Positions 40,282-47,938 of a stretch of DNA of 61,410 nt are shown here, piece by piece. The notes under the pieces were generated by a model. It did no database searches. It was given only the letters and a program-made list of their open reading frames with translations, and was not told where the DNA came from. Position 1 is the stretch's first letter. The number at the start of each line of letters is the position of its first letter. The DNA comes from Cupriavidus pauculus. GTDB taxonomy: Bacteria; Pseudomonadota; Gammaproteobacteria; Burkholderiales; Burkholderiaceae. The DNA is taken from assembly GCF_008801835.1 (NCBI RefSeq), contig NZ_VZOW01000031.1:1-61410 (forward strand), read 5' to 3'. The translations under genes and the position numbers were made by a program.

Positions 40282-40331
40282 GCTTATCCACAACCGGTCC
40301 ACAGTCCTGTCCTGTTTCCATGTGGAAACTG
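40282..40331. repeat. dyad element copy A
   Basis: GCTTATCCACA, CCGGTCCACA, CTGTCC and a right arm TGTGGAAAC in the same order and spacing as copies B and C. The right arm also makes a small hairpin GTTTCCA-TG-TGGAAAC. The left arm contains a perfect TTATCCACA box. Confidence 0.65.
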
Positions 40332-40442
40332 TGCGACTTGTCTGATTGACGGATCCTTATCTGCCCGGACGTCGTTTGCACATTCTTTGAGCAGCGGAAA
40401 ACTTCGGCTTTTAAATCAGTATTTTAGGGTGGTTCTTAGACT

Positions 40443-40490
40443 GCTTTCCACAGCCGGTCCACAATGCTGTCCCTGCCACGTGTGGAAAGC
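40443..40490. repeat. dyad element copy B
   Basis: 48 bp bounded by perfect 10-bp arms GCTTTCCACA / TGTGGAAAGC, with CCGGTCCACA and CTGTCC inside. The start is 161 bp from that of copy A. Confidence 0.75.
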
Positions 40491-40636
40491 CCCTCGAAAT
40501 GGTTACCAACCGTGCGAAAACAGTTGCAGACACCCCCCTGCGGCGGATGGGCGGCCTGTTTCGGGCGCTTTGCCCAAAAATCAGGCAGACCATGCGATGT
40601 CCTTTACGATCAAAGGCTTAGCCTGCTTTTCCGAGC

Positions 40637-40684
40637 GCTTTCCACAAACCGTCCACAGCACTATCCCGGTTTGGTGTGGAAAGC
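40637..40684. repeat. dyad element copy C
   Basis: 48 bp with the same perfect 10-bp arms as copy B and an internal ACCGTCCACA. It starts 194 bp after copy B and ends about 200 bp before the exbB start. Confidence 0.75.
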
Positions 40685-40881
40685 CGCAGACAAGGGCTTG
40701 ATCCTCGTGGCTTGCCGCGCGCCAAGGCGCGGGTTAGAGTGGCGCCTGCAATTTTTCGAGCATTGCCGCTGCACGTTGCGAAGTCGACGTGCATCAAAGG
40801 CTGCCACGCATTTCGTCCAGCTAGCTGTTCCGTTTGTTCCGTTTCGGGTCTGTCGTTCGTTCGTAGAATTCGGGGGTCCAC

Positions 40882-41502
40882 GTGTTTTCCATCATTCAAG
40901 CGGCCGGCTGGCCGATCTGGCCGCTGCTGCTCGCGTCTGTCATTGCGCTTGCACTGATCGTCGAACGTTTCGTTTCCCTCAAGCGCAGCAAGATCCTGCC
41001 GCCCAAGCTCTATGACGAGGCGCTGTCCGCCGCGCAGCAGCGCAAGGCCACGCCGGAAGTCGTCAGCAATCTCGAAAAGAATTCGCCGCTCGGCCGCGTG
41101 CTGGCCGCCGGTCTGCGCCACGTGGTGCTGGAGCCGCAGACCTCGCGCGATGCCGCGAAGGACGTAGTCGAGGAAGCCGGCCGCATCGTCGCGCACGAGC
41201 TCGAGCGTTACCTCAATGCGCTCGGCACGATTGCCTCGGTGGCGCCGCTGATGGGCCTGCTGGGCACCGTGGTCGGCATGATCGAGATCTTCGGCAATCA
41301 GGGCGGCACCGGCGCCAATCCCGAGCAACTGGCGCACGGTATCTCGGTGGCGCTCTACAACACCGCCTTCGGCCTGATCGTGGCCATTCCCGCGCTGATC
41401 TTCTGGCGCTATTTCCGCCGACTGGTCGACGACTACGTGGCGGAGCTGGAATTCCGCGCCACCGCCTTCCTGGACGCCATCCTGCCGCAACGGCGGGGCT
41501 GA
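40882..41502 (+). CDS. exbB: ExbB/TolQ-family proton-channel protein
   Basis: A 206-residue inner-membrane protein with three membrane segments, one near the N-terminus and two in the MotA/TolQ/ExbB domain (LGTIASVAPLMGLLGTVVGMIEIF, then LYNTAFGLIVAIPALIFW). With ExbD it uses proton flow to energise TonB or a related system. Translation starts at GTG 40882, with GGGGG 5 nt upstream. The exbD gene follows after 21 nt. It heads a conserved Burkholderiales block leading to lpxK, kdsB and adk. No tonB is in the window, so TolQ function is also conceivable. Confidence 0.92.
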   Translation: MFSIIQAAGWPIWPLLLASVIALALIVERFVSLKRSKILPPKLYDEALSAAQQRKATPEVVSNLEKNSPLGRVLAAGLRHVVLEPQTSRDAAKDVVEEAGRIVAHELERYLNALGTIASVAPLMGLLGTVVGMIEIFGNQGGTGANPEQLAHGISVALYNTAFGLIVAIPALIFWRYFRRLVDDYVAELEFRATAFLDAILPQRRG

Positions 41503-41523
41503 CGCGCACCGGAGCACGCCAAC

Positions 41524-41955
41524 ATGCGTTTCCGTTCCCGCCAGCGGCGCGAGGAGCCGGAGATCAACCTGATCCCGCTCATCGACGTGCTGCTCGTGAT
41601 CCTTATCTTCCTGATGATCACGACCACGTACTCGCGCTTTACCGAACTGCAGATCCAGCTGCCCACGGCCGACGCCGACCGCGCGCAGCAGCGTCCGAGC
41701 GAAATCGTCGTGTCGGTGTCGGCGCGCGGCGTCTATTCCGTCAACAAGCAGATCCTCGAACAGAAGGACGTCACCAGCCTGGCCGACCAGTTACGCAGCG
41801 CGGCGGGCCCGGCCGGCAACGGACCGCCGCCGGTGGTCATCGTCAACGCCGACGCCCAGGCCACGCACCAGGCCGTGATCAATGTGATGGAGGCCGCGCG
41901 TGTGGCCGGCCTGTCGCGCCTGACCTTCGCCACGCAAAGCACGCAGCAGCGCTGA
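41524..41955 (+). CDS. exbD: ExbD/TolR-family protein
   Basis: A 143-residue protein with one N-terminal membrane segment and a periplasmic domain. The segment contains the proton-pathway Asp in NLIPLIDVLLVILIFLM. It partners ExbB, directly upstream (21 nt). The periplasmic part has the short beta-alpha fold of ExbD/TolR. It ends 133 nt before lpxK. Confidence 0.93.
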   Translation: MRFRSRQRREEPEINLIPLIDVLLVILIFLMITTTYSRFTELQIQLPTADADRAQQRPSEIVVSVSARGVYSVNKQILEQKDVTSLADQLRSAAGPAGNGPPPVVIVNADAQATHQAVINVMEAARVAGLSRLTFATQSTQQR

Positions 41956-42088
41956 GGTGCCGTTCCGGCCGCGCCGCGCGCGATGGACGGCAAACTTGCC
42001 GCGTGCGCCGCGCGATGCCCATAATGTCTGCATTCAGCGGACGTCCCGGCGACGGCGGCGTCCGCTCCGCCCCTTTTCACCGCTGCCC

Positions 42089-43210
42089 ATGCCCGCTCCC
42101 CGACACGGAATTGCCGACTTCGTCACCGCCCAGTGGCAACGCCGCGGCTGGTTTGCCTGGCTGATGTGGCCGCTGTCGCTGCTGTTCGGGCTCATCGCGC
42201 GCACGCGCCGCATCGCCTACCAGCGCGGCTGGTTCAAGTCCACGCGGCTACCGATGCCCGTGATCGTGGTGGGCAATGTCACGGTGGGCGGCACCGGCAA
42301 GACGCCGGCCGTGATCGCGCTGGCGCAGGCGCTGAGCGAGGCGGGCCTGCGGCCCGGCGTGGTGTCGCGCGGCTATGGCGTGAAGCTGCGGCACCCGCGC
42401 CGCGTCAAGCCCACCTCGAAGGCGAGCGATGTCGGCGACGAACCGCTGCTGATCGCACGCGCCGCCGATGTGCCGGTCTGGGTGTTCCCCGATCGCGCGT
42501 TATGCGCGCAGACGATGCTGGTCTCGCACCCCGGCGTGAACGTGCTGTTGCTCGACGACGGCCTGCAGCACTACCGGTTGCAGCGCGACTTCGAGATCGT
42601 GATGTTCGATGCGCGCATGGGCGGCAACGGGCTGCTGCTGCCGGCCGGCCCGCTGCGCGAACCGTTGAGCCGTCCGCGCGACGCCACGCTGATCAACGAC
42701 CCCAACTTCAAGGCGACGCCCGACAAACCCGATGTCTACGGCATGCGCCTGGAATTGGAGCAGGCCTGGCAACTGATCGATCCGACCATGGCGCGGCCGG
42801 TCTCGCAGTTTGCCGACAAACGCGTGCTGGCTGCCGCCGGCATCGGCAATCCGGAACGCTTCTTCGCCAGCCTGCGGCGCGCGGGACTGTCGCCGACCGC
42901 CACCATGCCGTTGCCCGACCATTACGACTTTGCCGACGACCCGTTTGCGGGCAACGACAGCGCGCTCGATGCCGACGTGATCCTGATCACCGAGAAGGAT
43001 GCCGTAAAATGCGAGCGCTTCGACGACCCCAGGATCTGGGTCGTTCCCACCACGCCCGTGATCGATGCGGGCTTGATCGACAAAATCCGCCGCGCCGTGA
43101 TGGCGCGCAACCCGTCCGTCGCCACTCCCGTTACCACCGGGCATACCACCGCCACGGGCGCGACGAACGGTCTCGACAAGGAACACCAGGATGGACAACC
43201 GGCTGCTTGA
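42089..43210 (+). CDS. lpxK: tetraacyldisaccharide 4'-kinase LpxK
   Basis: A 373-residue kinase that phosphorylates the 4' position of the lipid A disaccharide at the inner membrane. A hydrophobic N-terminal segment precedes the P-loop GNVTVGGTGKTP at about 63-74. Further motifs are SRGYG, DEPLLIA, DDGLQHYRLQRD and ITEKDAVK. The ATG at 42089 is chosen because the upstream in-frame extension has no site and is Arg-rich noise. The C-terminal tail overlaps the start of the Trm112-type gene by 20 bp, so the two are coupled. Confidence 0.95.
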   Translation: MPAPRHGIADFVTAQWQRRGWFAWLMWPLSLLFGLIARTRRIAYQRGWFKSTRLPMPVIVVGNVTVGGTGKTPAVIALAQALSEAGLRPGVVSRGYGVKLRHPRRVKPTSKASDVGDEPLLIARAADVPVWVFPDRALCAQTMLVSHPGVNVLLLDDGLQHYRLQRDFEIVMFDARMGGNGLLLPAGPLREPLSRPRDATLINDPNFKATPDKPDVYGMRLELEQAWQLIDPTMARPVSQFADKRVLAAAGIGNPERFFASLRRAGLSPTATMPLPDHYDFADDPFAGNDSALDADVILITEKDAVKCERFDDPRIWVVPTTPVIDAGLIDKIRRAVMARNPSVATPVTTGHTTATGATNGLDKEHQDGQPAA

Positions 43211-43400
43211 AATCCTCGTCTGCCCGCTGTGCAAGGCCAAGCTGGAATACGACCGCGCCGCTCAGGAACTGATCTGCCACGCGGACAAACTCGCATACCC
43301 GATCCGCGACGGCATCCCCGTCATGCTGGCCGATGAAGCGCGCCAGACCGTGCCGGGGCGCGTGGTGCCCGTGGAACCGGCCGGCCCGGCCGGCAACTGA
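43191..43400 (+). CDS. Trm112-family (UPF0434/YcaR-like) small protein
   Basis: A 69-residue protein with the Trm112/YcaR signature: LLEILVCPLCKAKLEY, then AYPIRDGIPVML. In E. coli the equivalent gene lies between lpxK and kdsB, as here. Trm112-type proteins activate methyltransferases; the role of this bacterial group is not settled. It begins inside the lpxK tail and ends 26 nt before kdsB. Confidence 0.92.
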   Translation: MDNRLLEILVCPLCKAKLEYDRAAQELICHADKLAYPIRDGIPVMLADEARQTVPGRVVPVEPAGPAGN

Positions 43401-43426
43401 TCCGCCGTCCTTCCCTGTCGACGCCC

Positions 43427-44236
43427 ATGAGCATTCCCGCATTCACGGTGGTGATACCGGCCCGGCTGGCATCGTCCCGCTTGCCCAACAAGCCGCTGGC
43501 CGATATCGGCGGCCATCCGATGATCGTGCGCGTGGCCGAACGCGCGCATGCGTCGTCGGCCCAGCGCACCGTGGTCGCCACGGACGCGCCCGAAGTGGCG
43601 GCGGCCTGCGCCGCGCACGGCGTGCAGGCTACGCTCACGCGCGCCGACCACGCCTCCGGCACCGACCGCCTGGCCGAAGTCGCCGCGCAACTGCAGCTTG
43701 CCGACGACGCCATCGTGGTCAATGTGCAGGGCGATGAACCGCTGATCGACCCGACCCTGATCGACGAAGTCGCGTTGTATCTGGCTGCCCATCCGGACTG
43801 CGCCATGGCCACGGCCGCCCATCCGCTGCATGACGTGGCCGACGTGTTCAATCCGAACGTGGTGAAGGTGGTGTGCGACAACGCGGGGCGCGCGCTGTAT
43901 TTTTCTCGCGCGCCGATCCCCTGGGCGCGCGACGCCTGGGCCGCCGTGCCGCAGCAACCTGCCGCTTCGGCGCAGGTGCCGCTGCCGGACATGTCGGTGC
44001 TGCGTCATATCGGCATCTATGCGTATCGCGCTGGATTTTTGCGCCGTTTTCCCACGCTGGCCGCCGCGCCGCTCGAACAGACCGAGGCGCTGGAACAGTT
44101 ACGCGCGATGTGGCACGGCGAACGCATCGGCGTGATGGTCACCGATGCCGCGCCGGCACCGGGCGTCGATACCGCGGCGGACCTGGAACGGGTGCGCGCA
44201 CTGTGGGCGCAAGGCATGGCGCAGGACGGCCCCTGA
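43427..44236 (+). CDS. kdsB: 3-deoxy-manno-octulosonate cytidylyltransferase (CMP-KDO synthetase)
   Basis: A 269-residue nucleotidyltransferase that activates KDO with CTP for lipopolysaccharide core synthesis. The N-terminal VVIPARLASSRLPNKPLADIGG is the sugar-nucleotide binding motif. VVNVQGDEPLIDP and FSRAPIPWARD are further family motifs. It forms a lipid A/KDO block with lpxK and the Trm112-type gene. A 380-bp gap with a possible small antisense gene follows before adk. Confidence 0.96.
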   Translation: MSIPAFTVVIPARLASSRLPNKPLADIGGHPMIVRVAERAHASSAQRTVVATDAPEVAAACAAHGVQATLTRADHASGTDRLAEVAAQLQLADDAIVVNVQGDEPLIDPTLIDEVALYLAAHPDCAMATAAHPLHDVADVFNPNVVKVVCDNAGRALYFSRAPIPWARDAWAAVPQQPAASAQVPLPDMSVLRHIGIYAYRAGFLRRFPTLAAAPLEQTEALEQLRAMWHGERIGVMVTDAAPAPGVDTAADLERVRALWAQGMAQDGP

Positions 44237-44322
44237 GCTGTCACGGGCGTGGATGGCGGCCGCATAGACCGCAGTTGTCCGTTGAAGTTCATACTGCTGC
44301 AACTTCAGTGCAGGCCGAATCG

Positions 44323-44526
44323 TTATGCGCCATGGCATAATGCCTGCCGATACAGAGCCCGCTGGCGCGCCGCGCGCGTCGGCAAAGGCTCGGTGGGGAG
44401 ATAGAGATCGAGCCAGCCCGGATGCGCGCCGCTGCCGTCGTCGACACGACCGGCCAGTCGCCGCAGCGCTTCGGGCGCCGTGCATGCGTGGACCGCGCCA
44501 TATGCCTTGACCTTCACGTCCGGCAT
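44323..44526 (-). CDS. possible small gene of unknown function in the kdsB-adk gap
   Basis: A 67-codon frame on the opposite strand to its neighbours. Third codon positions are strongly G/C, like real genes of this genome, and the sequence has no stop. The frame could extend to TTG 44550. No ribosome site is convincing, and no family or motif is recognised (sequence begins MPDVKVKAYGAVHAC). The rest of the 380-bp gap holds only a short dyad (TGAAGTT / AACTTCA near 44283-44307) and the adk promoter. Confidence 0.4.
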   Translation of the reverse strand: MPDVKVKAYGAVHACTAPEALRRLAGRVDDGSGAHPGWLDLYLPTEPLPTRAARQRALYRQALCHGA

Positions 44527-44616
44527 GACGACGCGTAAGTCCTGCGTCAAGTTGCGGCGTTACCCTCCGTCGATACCTCCCGCCAGACCGAATTCAAATA
44601 CCTTGAGGACCCGTAA

Positions 44617-45282
44617 ATGCGTTTGATCCTGTTGGGCGCGCCTGGCGCCGGCAAAGGCACGCAAGCCAAGTTCATCTGCGAGAAGTTCGGCATTCCGCAA
44701 ATTTCCACGGGCGACATGCTGCGCGCCGCGGTCAAGGCCGGCACGCCGCTGGGCATCGAAGCCAAGAAGGTGATGGACGCAGGCGGTCTGGTGTCCGATG
44801 ACATCATTATCGGCCTCGTGAAAGACCGTCTTAAGCAGCCCGACTGCGCCAAAGGCTATCTTTTCGACGGTTTCCCGCGCACGATCCCGCAGGCCGAGGC
44901 CATGAAGGAAGCCGGCGTGGCCATCGACTACGTGCTGGAAATCGACGTGCCGTTCGACGCGATCATCGAGCGCATGAGCGGACGCCGCGTGCACGTGGCA
45001 TCCGGCCGCACCTATCACGTCAAGTTCAATCCGCCGAAGACGCCCGATGTCGACGACGAGACTGGCGAACCCCTGATTCAGCGCGACGACGACAAGGAAG
45101 AGACCGTGCGCAAGCGCCTCGAGGTCTATTCGCAGCAAACCCGTCCGCTGGTCGACTACTACTCCGACTGGGCCGCCAAGGGCGACGCCTCGGCCAGCGT
45201 CGCACCGCCGAAATACCGCAAGATTTCGGGCGTGGGCGATGTCGACAAGATCACGGCCAGCGTATTCGACGCGCTGAAGTAA
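44617..45282 (+). CDS. adk: adenylate kinase
   Basis: A 221-residue long-form adenylate kinase, converting AMP and ATP to two ADP. The P-loop GAPGAGKGTQ is at residues 7-16, the AMP-binding block is STGDMLRAAV, and the FDGFPRTIPQA motif follows. The LID region (about 123-162) has no zinc cysteines. A strong terminator follows. Confidence 0.97.
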   Translation: MRLILLGAPGAGKGTQAKFICEKFGIPQISTGDMLRAAVKAGTPLGIEAKKVMDAGGLVSDDIIIGLVKDRLKQPDCAKGYLFDGFPRTIPQAEAMKEAGVAIDYVLEIDVPFDAIIERMSGRRVHVASGRTYHVKFNPPKTPDVDDETGEPLIQRDDDKEETVRKRLEVYSQQTRPLVDYYSDWAAKGDASASVAPPKYRKISGVGDVDKITASVFDALK

Positions 45283-45307
45283 GCCGCACGATCCACATCC
45301 GACACCG

Positions 45308-45340
45308 AAACGGCCTGGGTTTTTCCCAGGCCGTTTTGTT
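45308..45340 (+). terminator. rho-independent terminator of adk
   Basis: AAACGGCCTGGG pairs with CCCAGGCCGTTTT around a TTTTT loop and runs into TTTTGTTT. The stem is 10-12 bp, 25 nt after the adk stop. Confidence 0.9.
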
Positions 45341-45426
45341 TGCGACAGCCGTTTGGGGGAAACGCCCGGTTGCCGCCCGCAGGCCCGGAGGCCAACCTTC
45401 ATCGTTCCCGTTTCCTTGCGCATCGA

Positions 45427-45442
45427 TTTACGTTAACGTAAA
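45427..45442. promoter_or_regulatory. palindrome TTTACGTTAACGTAAA, LiuR-like operator
   Basis: A perfect 16-bp palindrome 27 bp before the SDR start. It resembles the site I recall for LiuR, the MerR-family regulator of branched-chain amino acid and fatty-acid catabolism in proteobacteria. A promoter would overlap it. Confidence 0.5.
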
Positions 45443-45469
45443 CGGCACTCACAAAAAGGAGACAAGCGG

Positions 45470-46228
45470 ATGGACATCCAGGGCAACGTTTTCATCATCA
45501 CCGGCGGAGCGTCGGGTCTGGGGGCGGGCACCGCCCAAATGCTGGCCGGCGCCGGCGGCAAAGTCGTGATCGCCGATCTCAACGAAGCGGCCGGCACGGC
45601 GCTGGCCAGCAAACTGGGCGGGCAATTCGTGAAATGCGATGTCGCGTCCGAATCCGACGGCCAGGCCGCGGTCGACGCCGCCCTGAAGCTGGGCCGCCTG
45701 TCCGGGCTGGTCAATTGCGCGGGAATCGCCGTGGCGTCGAAGACCGTGGGCAAGAACGGCCCGCATCCGCTCGATGCATTCGAAAAGACGATCCGCGTGA
45801 ACCTGATCGGCACCTTCAATATGATCCGGCTGGCGGCGGCGGCCATGGTGCAGAACACGCCCGACGCCGAGGGCGAGCGCGGCGTCGTCATCAACACCGC
45901 ATCGGTGGCAGCGTTCGACGGCCAGATCGGCCAGGCCGCGTATGCCGCGTCCAAGGGCGGCGTGGTCAGCATGACGCTGGCCATTGCACGCGATTTGTCC
46001 CGCGATGGCGTGCGTTGCATGACGATCGCGCCAGGACTGTTCGAAACGCCGATGCTGCTGGGGATGCCGCAGGAAGTGCAGGACGCACTGGGCAAGATGG
46101 TGCCGTTCCCGCCGCGGCTTGGGCGACCGGCCGAATATGCGAGGTTGGTGCAGGCCATTATCGGCAACCCGATGATGAACGGCGAAGTGATCCGCCTTGA
46201 CGGCGCGATCCGGATGCAGCCGAAGTAA
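45470..46228 (+). CDS. SDR-family dehydrogenase, 3-hydroxyacyl-CoA dehydrogenase (HSD17B10-like)
   Basis: A 252-residue short-chain dehydrogenase. Motifs are FIITGGASGLGAGTA (cofactor), NCAGIA, the catalytic Ser in NTASVAAFDGQIGQ, and YAASKGG. The C-terminal PGLFETPMLLGMP and the GEVIRLDGAIRM ending are typical of 2-methyl-3-hydroxybutyryl-CoA or 3-hydroxyacyl-CoA dehydrogenases. It has a clear AGGAG site. The upstream palindrome suggests LiuR-type control, consistent with isoleucine or fatty-acid breakdown. Confidence 0.88.
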   Translation: MDIQGNVFIITGGASGLGAGTAQMLAGAGGKVVIADLNEAAGTALASKLGGQFVKCDVASESDGQAAVDAALKLGRLSGLVNCAGIAVASKTVGKNGPHPLDAFEKTIRVNLIGTFNMIRLAAAAMVQNTPDAEGERGVVINTASVAAFDGQIGQAAYAASKGGVVSMTLAIARDLSRDGVRCMTIAPGLFETPMLLGMPQEVQDALGKMVPFPPRLGRPAEYARLVQAIIGNPMMNGEVIRLDGAIRMQPK

Positions 46229-46231
46229 GCG

Positions 46232-47041
46232 CTACGTCCCCGCAATGGTCTCCGCCGGCAACAGCATCGCCAGCATCAGGCCCGGCGACGCCGGCGGCAC
46301 CAGCGACAACTGCTCGTAGTAGACCAACCCGCGCGCCGGGTGATGGAAGCCGCGGCGGCCGCCCTGCCGCTCTTCCACATCCTGCGAGCGCCATGCCTGG
46401 GCAAAAGCCGGGCTGTCCTCGAGCAGCCGATCGATCAGCGCGCGCGTGGGCGGATCCTCGGCGTGGCGCAGGCTATGGACGCGAAATTCGGCCACCAGCC
46501 GCGCGGCGCGATGCGGCCAGTCTTCCACCAGCGCCTGCAGCGGCGGCGACAGGAACATCGCACGCAACAGATTGCGCTCCTCGCTATCTGGATCGAGCCA
46601 GCCCACGAACAGCGACGCCGCGGCGGCATTCCAGGCCAGCGCCGTCCATTGCCGATCGAGCAAATACGCTGGCGCGGCAATCGCCTGCACGCTGGCCAGC
46701 AGCGCCGCCGGGACCGCCGGCTCGGCGTCCTGCCGCGGTTCGGGCTTGCCGGCCAGCGCGAACAGATAGGCGCGCTCGGCGCGCGACAGGCGCAGCGCCA
46801 GCGCCAGGCTTGTCAGCGCGCGCGCCGACATTGCCACGGGCCTGCCCTGCTCCAGCCAAGTCACCCAGGTGGCACTGAGTCCGGACAACTGCGCCACTTC
46901 CTCGCGCCGCAGGCCGGGCGTGCGGCGACGTCTGCCCGGTGGCAGGCCGACATCGGCCGGCGTCAGGCGCTCGCGGTGACTGCGTAGAAATGCGCCAAGT
47001 TCGGCTTCTCGCGAAGAGGGACCCACCGGTTCTACAGGCAT
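46232..47041 (-). CDS. XRE-family regulator with MmyB-like ligand-binding domain
   Basis: A 269-residue regulator. The N-terminal helix-turn-helix has the subgroup signature LGAFLRSHRERLTPADVGLP, RRRRTPGLRREEVAQLSGLS and WLEQGRP. The C-terminal domain (about 115-260) is a MmyB-type PAS-like fold that binds small ligands such as fatty acids. It is divergent from the methyltransferase gene at 47165 and converges on the SDR gene (3-bp gap). It probably controls one of these neighbours. Confidence 0.88.
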   Translation of the reverse strand: MPVEPVGPSSREAELGAFLRSHRERLTPADVGLPPGRRRRTPGLRREEVAQLSGLSATWVTWLEQGRPVAMSARALTSLALALRLSRAERAYLFALAGKPEPRQDAEPAVPAALLASVQAIAAPAYLLDRQWTALAWNAAAASLFVGWLDPDSEERNLLRAMFLSPPLQALVEDWPHRAARLVAEFRVHSLRHAEDPPTRALIDRLLEDSPAFAQAWRSQDVEERQGGRRGFHHPARGLVYYEQLSLVPPASPGLMLAMLLPAETIAGT

Positions 47042-47164
47042 GGCTGGTGACTCTTATACCAGGATAAAAGTGTGACTTGTACCGGGAAAACACGGCGTCT
47101 ACAGTACGTGAACCCCCGGGGCCGGACAACCTTTTTTCACCTGCACAAGAACGAGGCACCCCTC

Positions 47165-47938
47165 ATGCAACAACAAGAACTCGTCGCCGCCCAATTCGGC
47201 GCCACCGCCAACGCCTACCTCACCAGCACCGTGCATGCGCAAGGCGCAGATCTGGATCAACTCAAGCTGGCACTGGCGCACCTCAAACCGGTGCCGCACA
47301 GCCGCGTGCTCGACCTGGGCTGCGGCGCGGGGCACGCCAGCTTCGCCGCGGCGGCAATGGCCAGCGAAGTGGTGGCGTACGACCTGTCGGCGGAAATGCT
47401 CGATGTGGTGGCCCACGCGGCGCGCGATCGCGGCCTGAGCCATATCAAAACGCAACAGGGCGCAGCCGAAGTGCTGCCGTTCGCCGACGCCAGCTTCTGC
47501 GCCGTGGTGTCGCGGATGAGCGCGCATCATTGGCGCGATGTTCCGGCCGCGCTGCGCGAGATCCGCCGCGTGCTCAAGCCGAACGGCAAGATCGTGCTGA
47601 TCGACATCGTCGGCGCCGAAGATCCGCTTTGCGACACCTGGCTTCAATCGGTGGAACTTTTGCGCGATCCGTCGCACATCCGCGACTACACCCCGACGGC
47701 ATGGGCGCAGATGTGCGAGACGGCGGGATTCAGTGTCGATGTGTCGCCGGTCTGGCGCATCGACATCGAATTCGACAGCTGGGTAGCGCGCATGCGCACG
47801 CCGGAGGTTGCGCAAGCGGCCATCCTGCACCTGTGGCAGAAGGCGCCCGCCGAAGTGCGTGACCGCTATCGCGTGCAGCCAGATGGCAGCTTTGCGCTCG
47901 AAGCGGCGATGATCACCGCCGTGCCACGCGCGCTGTAG
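47165..47938 (+). CDS. class I SAM-dependent methyltransferase (UbiE/YcgJ-like)
   Basis: A 257-residue methyltransferase. Motif I is VLDLGCGAGHASFA (about 48-61), motif II is VVAYDLSAEML, and the post-I region has PFADASFCAVVSRMSAHHW. It resembles YcgJ/UbiE-type enzymes; the substrate is not known. The start at 47165 follows GAGG; upstream codons overlap the promoter region. It is divergent from the XRE regulator and abuts the convergent LysR gene with no gap. Confidence 0.87.
   Translation: MQQQELVAAQFGATANAYLTSTVHAQGADLDQLKLALAHLKPVPHSRVLDLGCGAGHASFAAAAMASEVVAYDLSAEMLDVVAHAARDRGLSHIKTQQGAAEVLPFADASFCAVVSRMSAHHWRDVPAALREIRRVLKPNGKIVLIDIVGAEDPLCDTWLQSVELLRDPSHIRDYTPTAWAQMCETAGFSVDVSPVWRIDIEFDSWVARMRTPEVAQAAILHLWQKAPAEVRDRYRVQPDGSFALEAAMITAVPRAL

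Larger units (their letters stand above)
39851..40881. other. 1-kb non-coding region between xseA and exbB with repeats and DnaA-box-like sites
   Basis: No gene is supported here on either strand. The region has lower GC than the surroundings and holds a cluster of DnaA-box-like nonamers at 40061-40126 (plus one at 40284), a perfect 12-bp palindrome AACGTATACGTT at 40125-40136, and three copies of a 48-50 bp dyad element (next entries). The promoters of xseA and exbB must lie at its two ends. Confidence 0.6.

Noticed and set aside
40282..40684. CRISPR array from three spaced repeats
   Set aside because: The three units are imperfect, unequally spaced (161 and 194 bp) and internally palindromic, and no cas gene is present.
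39851..40881. Chromosomal replication origin
   Set aside because: DnaA-box-like sites are present, but no dnaA, dnaN, rpmH, parAB or AT-rich unwinding tract is seen; titration or regulation is more cautious.
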